A DNA stretch of 64,000 bases from Deltaproteobacteria bacterium SG8_13 (lineage in GTDB: Bacteria > Desulfobacterota > Desulfobacteria > Desulfobacterales > SG8-13): contig LJNK01000009.1 in the NCBI GenBank assembly GCA_001303025.1, forward strand, positions 1 through 64,000, read 5' to 3'. The translations under genes were made by a program, and so were the position numbers. Shown here piece by piece: positions 61,712 to 64,000 of this stretch. Below the pieces are notes generated by a model, which worked only from the letters and a program-made list of their open reading frames with translations, made no database searches and was not told where the DNA came from. Each line of letters starts with the position of its first letter. Within the stretch, counting starts at the first letter, position 1.

Positions 61712-63133
61712 TCATCTGAAATGCAGCTTGCGTACCACTTGCAGCAGGGCGCTTTCGTCCCCCACGTTTCCGGGAAATACGATGAAAGGCATCCCCGGAT
61801 AGCGGCTTTCGGTCCCCAGCCGCCAGACCGGAACACCGGCAATGATCTGTCCGGCGACAACAGCCCGTCTGACGCCCAGCCCGGCGGTGGCGACGTCACT
61901 GGCGGTGATACCCCCCTTGGCCAGCAGATAACGCGGTCTGGTCCGCAGTTGCCGCAAGATGCAAGTCAGTGCGCTGGAAATCGTTCGGCCGACCTGCAGG
62001 ATGGCTGCGGCATCCGCAGCAGACAGGTACCTGCGGCTGGTGTAGACCACCGTATCATTTCCGGCTTGAAGGGTCTGGTCGATGCGGGCTGCAATCCGCT
62101 CGCATTCCCGCTGGCGTGCAGATGCATCGAGCAGCAGTCGGACATCGACCTTTTCCCTGACAATCGAGTCTTCGGACTTTACCAGCACGTCCAGCTGCCG
62201 GGTGGTTCTGGGTACATAGGAGCCCACGATGATCAGTCCACCGGCTGTCGAGGCGAGATCCAGGTCTGCAGCGGAGAGCAGCGGGCGAGGCGAAATCCCC
62301 GCACGCGCGCGGACAAAAGACGCAGCTGTCCGGTACAAAAAGATCTTGCCCATCGCTTCTGCCGACAGAAGCCCGAGCACAAAGACGTCCAGGTCCCGGT
62401 AATCAGCCGCATTTACCACACAGACGCGCTGGCCTGCCATTGCAAGCAGGATCTCCTTCACCCGCTCCGGGCCGCCGCGGCGGATGTCCTCTATGGAAAT
62501 GCGGATGGTATCAGCGGCCCGAATCCTGCCGGAAGTTTTCTCTTCCACCCATTGCGGCAGGTGGGACGAGCGGTAACCGAAGACCGCATCCTTGGCAAAC
62601 TCGGTCTCTGCAGCTGGAATCAGCTGGTCGGCATCCTGTACCCAGTGAACATCGGCAATGGTGTGGCGTCCCCCTTCCTGGAAAAAGGGGCACAGGATCC
62701 AGCCGTCAAACGGTTGCCCCAGGACCCCGGCCAACGCATCCATTTCTTCCGGAAAATGCCCGCGCAGGGTGGAGTCGCTGCGGCTTACGACCGCATAGCG
62801 ATTTCCGGTCTTTTCGGCCGCTGTCCGCAGGTTCTTGCCGATCTCCGCAGTGAGGTTCCGGGCCTCGGCAGGCGGCAGACTTCTGGAGTTGGTCAGGATA
62901 TAAAAGGCCGGCAGATCGCGTTGCAGCTCATCGTGCAGTGATGGTATCGACCATTCGGTGAGCACCGGTATGCCGTGCACGGTCTGGGTTCCGGTGGGGT
63001 CGTCGTCCAACACGACCAGCTTGCGGTGGCTGCCTTGCACGGCTGCCCGTATTTTTGCAGCCAGGTTCGCCGGCCAGGGATCGGGCAGGCTGCCCAGCAG
63101 TTCATCTTTATTCACGGGACCGGAGGTTTGCAC
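61712..63133 (-). CDS. Four-carbon acid sugar kinase family protein (OtnK/DtnK-like, DUF1537)
   Basis: The 473-residue kinase has N-terminal domain landmarks 'LDDDPTGTQTVHGIPVLT' near residue 40 and 'SRSDSTLRGHFPEEMDAL' near 115. C-terminal nucleotide-binding landmarks are 'LLAKGGITASDVA', 'AGVPVWRLGTESRYPGMPFI' and 'FPGNVGDESAL'. Members phosphorylate erythronate, threonate or 3-oxo-tetronate at the 4-position. The start is GTG 63133 behind a GAGGTG site. It lies 29 bases after the 2-hydroxyacid dehydrogenase gene. A C4-sugar-acid route is plausible, but the usual PdxA2 or aldolase partner is not in view. Confidence 0.9.
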   Translation of the reverse strand: MQTSGPVNKDELLGSLPDPWPANLAAKIRAAVQGSHRKLVVLDDDPTGTQTVHGIPVLTEWSIPSLHDELQRDLPAFYILTNSRSLPPAEARNLTAEIGKNLRTAAEKTGNRYAVVSRSDSTLRGHFPEEMDALAGVLGQPFDGWILCPFFQEGGRHTIADVHWVQDADQLIPAAETEFAKDAVFGYRSSHLPQWVEEKTSGRIRAADTIRISIEDIRRGGPERVKEILLAMAGQRVCVVNAADYRDLDVFVLGLLSAEAMGKIFLYRTAASFVRARAGISPRPLLSAADLDLASTAGGLIIVGSYVPRTTRQLDVLVKSEDSIVREKVDVRLLLDASARQRECERIAARIDQTLQAGNDTVVYTSRRYLSAADAAAILQVGRTISSALTCILRQLRTRPRYLLAKGGITASDVATAGLGVRRAVVAGQIIAGVPVWRLGTESRYPGMPFIVFPGNVGDESALLQVVRKLHFR

Positions 63134-63162
63134 AGGCGGTTTTTCACCTCAAGGATCCGGGC

Positions 63163-64000
63163 TTAACCAGAATAGGTGCTCAAACCCAGCTCCTCTGCGT
63201 TGAGGATGCTCGGTGCGGCCTTGGGCGGTTCGGCTGACAGAAAGGAGAGGATATCCGGTCTGCCCCAGACGGGGAATCCCATCAATATCCCGGCAACATT
63301 GCTTGCGGCCAGCACCGCCATCCCCTGCCGGGTCCAGCTGGTGGCCGAGGCGATGTGCGGCACGATCACCACGTTTTCCAGTTCCGTCAGTCCGGGTGCA
63401 AGGGCCGGTTCTTCCTCGAAAACATCCAATCCGGCTCGAAATTCGGGGTTCCGGCGACAGTGCTGCACCAGAGCTGCCTCGTCGACAACCGGCCCGCGGC
63501 TGGTGTTCACCAGAACGGCCGTTTTCTTCATCAACGCCAGTCGCTCGGCATTCATCATGTGGTGGGTGGTGTCGTCCAGGACGGTGTGGAGGCTGACGAC
63601 ATCGGCTGCTTCCACCAATTCTTCGATGGTTTCTGCTCGCCGGCAGGCAACGGGCGGCTCTTCCTGCTCGGATAGAAACTTTGCATAGTCGGCCACAAAG
63701 TCTTCTAGGATGCGGTTCTGGTTGATGTCGTAGTAAATTACGTTCATCTTGTGCCCTTCCACCATCATGCGGGCGTAAGCGGCGCCGATGCGCCCGGCAC
63801 CGACGATGCCGACGGTTTTGCGCCAAAGGAGTTCGCCGAGAAACAGCGTCGGCAGCCAGCCGTCGTATTTTCCGGCCCGCAAAAACCGTTCGGATTCGCC
63901 GACCCGGCGCGCTGCCGCAAAGGTGAGGGCCACCGCCATTTCAGCGGTGGTTTCGGTGAGAACGCCCGGGGTGTTGCCCACCGGAATCCCGTGTCGGGTG
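63163..64000 (-). CDS. D-2-hydroxyacid dehydrogenase (hydroxypyruvate reductase-like), 5' part outside window
   Basis: The frame continues past base 64000 ('TRHGIPVGNTPGVLTETTAEM' begins at the edge), so the N-terminus is missing. About 278 residues are visible: the NAD-binding fold 'KTVGIVGAGRIGAAYARMM', 'VVSLHTVLDDTTHHMMN', the catalytic Arg region 'AVLVNTSRGPVVDEAAL', the Glu region 'GLDVFEEEPAL' and the His region 'NVVIVPHIASAT'. It resembles plant-peroxisomal-type hydroxypyruvate reductase and reduces hydroxypyruvate or glyoxylate with NAD(P)H. It is the upstream member of an operon with the sugar-acid kinase. Confidence 0.92.
   Translation of the reverse strand, partial: TRHGIPVGNTPGVLTETTAEMAVALTFAAARRVGESERFLRAGKYDGWLPTLFLGELLWRKTVGIVGAGRIGAAYARMMVEGHKMNVIYYDINQNRILEDFVADYAKFLSEQEEPPVACRRAETIEELVEAADVVSLHTVLDDTTHHMMNAERLALMKKTAVLVNTSRGPVVDEAALVQHCRRNPEFRAGLDVFEEEPALAPGLTELENVVIVPHIASATSWTRQGMAVLAASNVAGILMGFPVWGRPDILSFLSAEPPKAAPSILNAEELGLSTYSG

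Overview
The window is about 64 kb of roughly 55-60 % GC DNA with densely packed genes and short operons on both strands. The gene content suggests an anaerobic or facultative, metabolically versatile Gram-negative bacterium, most likely Desulfobacterota (Desulfobacterales-like). Pointers are an NAD(P)-linked flavin/iron-sulfur formate dehydrogenase under sigma-54 control, a probable selenocysteine-containing rhodanese, Liv/Tct transporters for organic acids, LUD and GlcD-type lactate/glycolate oxidation genes, and many two-component proteins. The taxonomic placement is inference; no rRNA or tRNA gene is present.

Region by region. 1-13.4 kb: the 3' end of a giant extracellular repeat protein, a REP-associated transposase with three copies of its REP-like repeat, then a co-directional set of GAF-HlyD adaptor, M50 protease-HlyD adaptor, short SecA-like ATPase and a third HlyD adaptor. 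This looks like a dedicated envelope export apparatus and is one of the main points of interest. A degenerate DUF4344 putative metallopeptidase faces it. 13.4-20.6 kb: a complete LivFGMHJ-type ABC importer facing away from a GlcD-like FAD oxidase and an LUD protein. 20.7-27 kb: small accessory genes (YcgN-like Fe-S protein, SUMF1-like protein, PilZ protein), a large hybrid histidine kinase, and a two-domain rhodanese interrupted by an in-frame UGA that probably encodes selenocysteine. 27.4-41 kb: a tricarboxylate catabolic block (isocitrate/isopropylmalate dehydrogenase-type enzyme, Asp/Glu racemase, AbrB-type membrane protein, PrpF isomerase, TcuA, TcuB, Ldh_2 dehydrogenase, TctCAB transporter, aconitase). 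Together these could import tricarballylate or aconitate and feed it through cis-aconitate to isocitrate.

41-50.5 kb: formate dehydrogenase alpha, NuoF-like and NuoE-like subunits, the last fused to a response-regulator receiver. They lie behind a near-perfect sigma-54 promoter and two matching inverted-repeat enhancer sites, next to a soluble histidine kinase and an NtrC-type activator. 50.8-56.4 kb: a small membrane protein, TetR regulator plus branched-chain aminotransferase, proA, a VKOR-thioredoxin fusion and a stand-alone MreB paralogue. 56.8-60.8 kb: a MotA/ExbB-like plus MotB/OmpA-like pair. The second protein carries twelve exactly phased 35-residue coiled-coil repeats and looks like an unusual ion-driven stator complex. 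61-64 kb: a 900-base intergenic region, then a four-carbon acid sugar kinase and a 2-hydroxyacid dehydrogenase cut by the window edge.

Domain boundaries and family names come from reading the translations by eye; no database search was run.
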